From: Paroedura picta
Lineage: Eukaryota; Chordata; Lepidosauria; Squamata; Gekkonidae
DNA: 64,000 nucleotides
Reading direction: 5' to 3'
Assembly: GCF_049243985.1 (NCBI RefSeq)
Contig: NC_135369.1
Coordinates: forward strand, 24,598,765 to 24,662,764
This document shows, one piece after another, positions 63,088 to 64,000 of the stretch (positions within the stretch are counted from its first letter, which is position 1; every line of letters starts with the position of its first letter). The notes under the pieces were generated by a model. That model made no database searches and was not told where the DNA came from. It saw only the letters and a list, made by a program, of their open reading frames with translations. Position numbers and translations under genes: made by a program.

Positions 63088-63290
63088 GGGATTGCCAACC
63101 TCTAGGTGGAGCCTGGAGATCTCCCTGATATAACTGATCTCTAGACAATAGAGTTCAGTTCCCCCAGAGAAAATGGCCACTTTAAAGGATGGAGTCTATG
63201 GCATTGTACACTGCTGAGGTCCCTCCCCTCCGCAGGCTCCGTCCCCCAAATCTCCAGGTATTACCAAACCCAGAGCTGGCACCTCCCTAG
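63088..63290. mobile_element. TIR repeat (GTTGCCAAC family), copy 10
   Basis: It starts GGGATTGCCAACCTCTAGG and ends CCCAGAGCTGGCACCTCCC. It has TATGGCATTGTACACTGC and CAGGCTCCGTCCCCCAAATC. It is near complete. Confidence 0.65.
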
Positions 63291-64000
63291 CGTGCAATAT
63301 TCAGAGGTAGCTGCCTCTGAACAGAGAGGTTCCATTAGCTATTACAGCTAAGAACCATGCACAGTCTGACTTCCATGGATTTGTCTGACTTGTATTAATA
63401 GCCATCTGAGCTACTGGCCATCACCCGTGACACTAAGAAACTTTAGTTAATTATGGTATTGTGCAAGGAAGTACTTCCTTCCATTTGTCTGTATCTACTG
63501 TAAAGAAAAAAAAAGGCTTTAGGGGAATTGCCTGCTCACGAGGCTGGCAGTTATGGTGCTGTCCTGGTGCAAATATCCCCTAATTTGTTGAGCCTCTGGG
63601 CACTCTTGGAATTTTGAGAACAAGTAGTGGGCGCCATCAGAAAATGGCTGCTTTGTGGTAGGAAATAACAAAATGGCCGCCATTGGCTGTATCCAATCAT
63701 AAAATAATGGAAACATCCCAAGAAGGCTGGGGGGGGGGATTCTGAACCAAGCATGCTCCTATGATGGGGGTACCTGTTTCCAAATGGGTAATTCCAGCAG
63801 ACACAAAGGTGATATCTCCTGGGCCCTTCTGACACACCTCCAACTCCAGTGAGGAAAAGCAGGGGATGTGTCACAAGGCATGGAAGCTCTGTCTCCTCCC
63901 AGGTACAGAAGCCATGAGAGAATTCACGCTCAGGTGGGCTGAGGGTGATCAATGAAACCGGCCAGTTCCCTAGCCAAGTCTACGAAGGCAGGAGGGGAAA
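63291..64000. other. Intergenic sequence to window end
   Basis: The stretch near 63295-63370 echoes repeat type E (AACAGAGAGGTTCCATTAGC inverted). 63590-63720 (GTGGGCGCCATCAGAAAATGG) resembles a worn DNA element. No exon of the next gene is seen. Confidence 0.4.

Noticed and set aside
62777-63133. A 118-codon frame near the window end that could be the next gene
   Set aside because: No known motif, no splice sites in place, and the 3' end runs into a TIR repeat. The expected neighbour upstream of MUS81 (CFL1 in human, as I recall) is not recognisable here.

Overview
The window is vertebrate nuclear DNA, most likely from a squamate reptile (lizard-like). Single-copy genes occupy little of it. 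The rest is intron and intergenic sequence packed with squamate-type repeats: Sauria-like tRNA-derived SINEs with a (GAA)n/(TTC)n tail, at least three other SINE kinds including a 5S rRNA-derived one, CR1 and L2 LINE fragments, and several kinds of short DNA transposon (hAT-like palindromes, TIR elements). No retroviral or other LTR element was recognised. The species cannot be named from the sequence alone.

Two complete, intact protein genes can be read exon by exon. On the + strand is EFEMP2 (fibulin-4), with ten coding exons from the ATG at 9037 to the stop at 38612 (444 codons) and a plausible noncoding first exon ending at 3840. On the - strand is MUS81 (structure-specific endonuclease subunit), with sixteen coding exons from the ATG at 58415 down to the stop at 44206 (579 codons). 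Every intron of both genes fits GT-AG, and all phases join without a break. The genes are convergent (tail to tail), which matches my memory of the MUS81-EFEMP2 arrangement at human 11q13.

Layout: 1-3.6 kb is upstream intergenic sequence with repeats. 3.7-3.84 kb is a GC-rich putative EFEMP2 first exon. 3.84-38.6 kb is EFEMP2, whose 13.65-kb intron between 12501 and 26156 holds most of the repeats. 38.6-44.2 kb is the shared 3' interval, with a CR1 copy in or next to the EFEMP2 3' UTR, a 5S-type SINE, a SINE inside a SINE, and the probable MUS81 poly(A) signal. 44.2-58.4 kb is MUS81. 58.4-58.7 kb is its GC-rich 5' region. 58.7-64 kb holds no recognisable gene, only repeats.

The two proteins do not act in one pathway. 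Fibulin-4 is a secreted elastic-fibre assembly protein and MUS81 is a nuclear DNA-repair nuclease. They are linked only by position. The most informative structure outside the genes is the record of nested insertions: CR1 in SINE, L2 in CR1, SINE in SINE, SINE in hAT and a hAT half-copy in a TIR element. Several have exact target-site duplications, so the order of insertion can be read. No CRISPR array, operon, integrase system or other clearly new biochemical system is visible. The best candidates for something undescribed are an abundant TIR repeat family and a 0.9-kb TIR element family whose ends resemble those of a smaller MITE.
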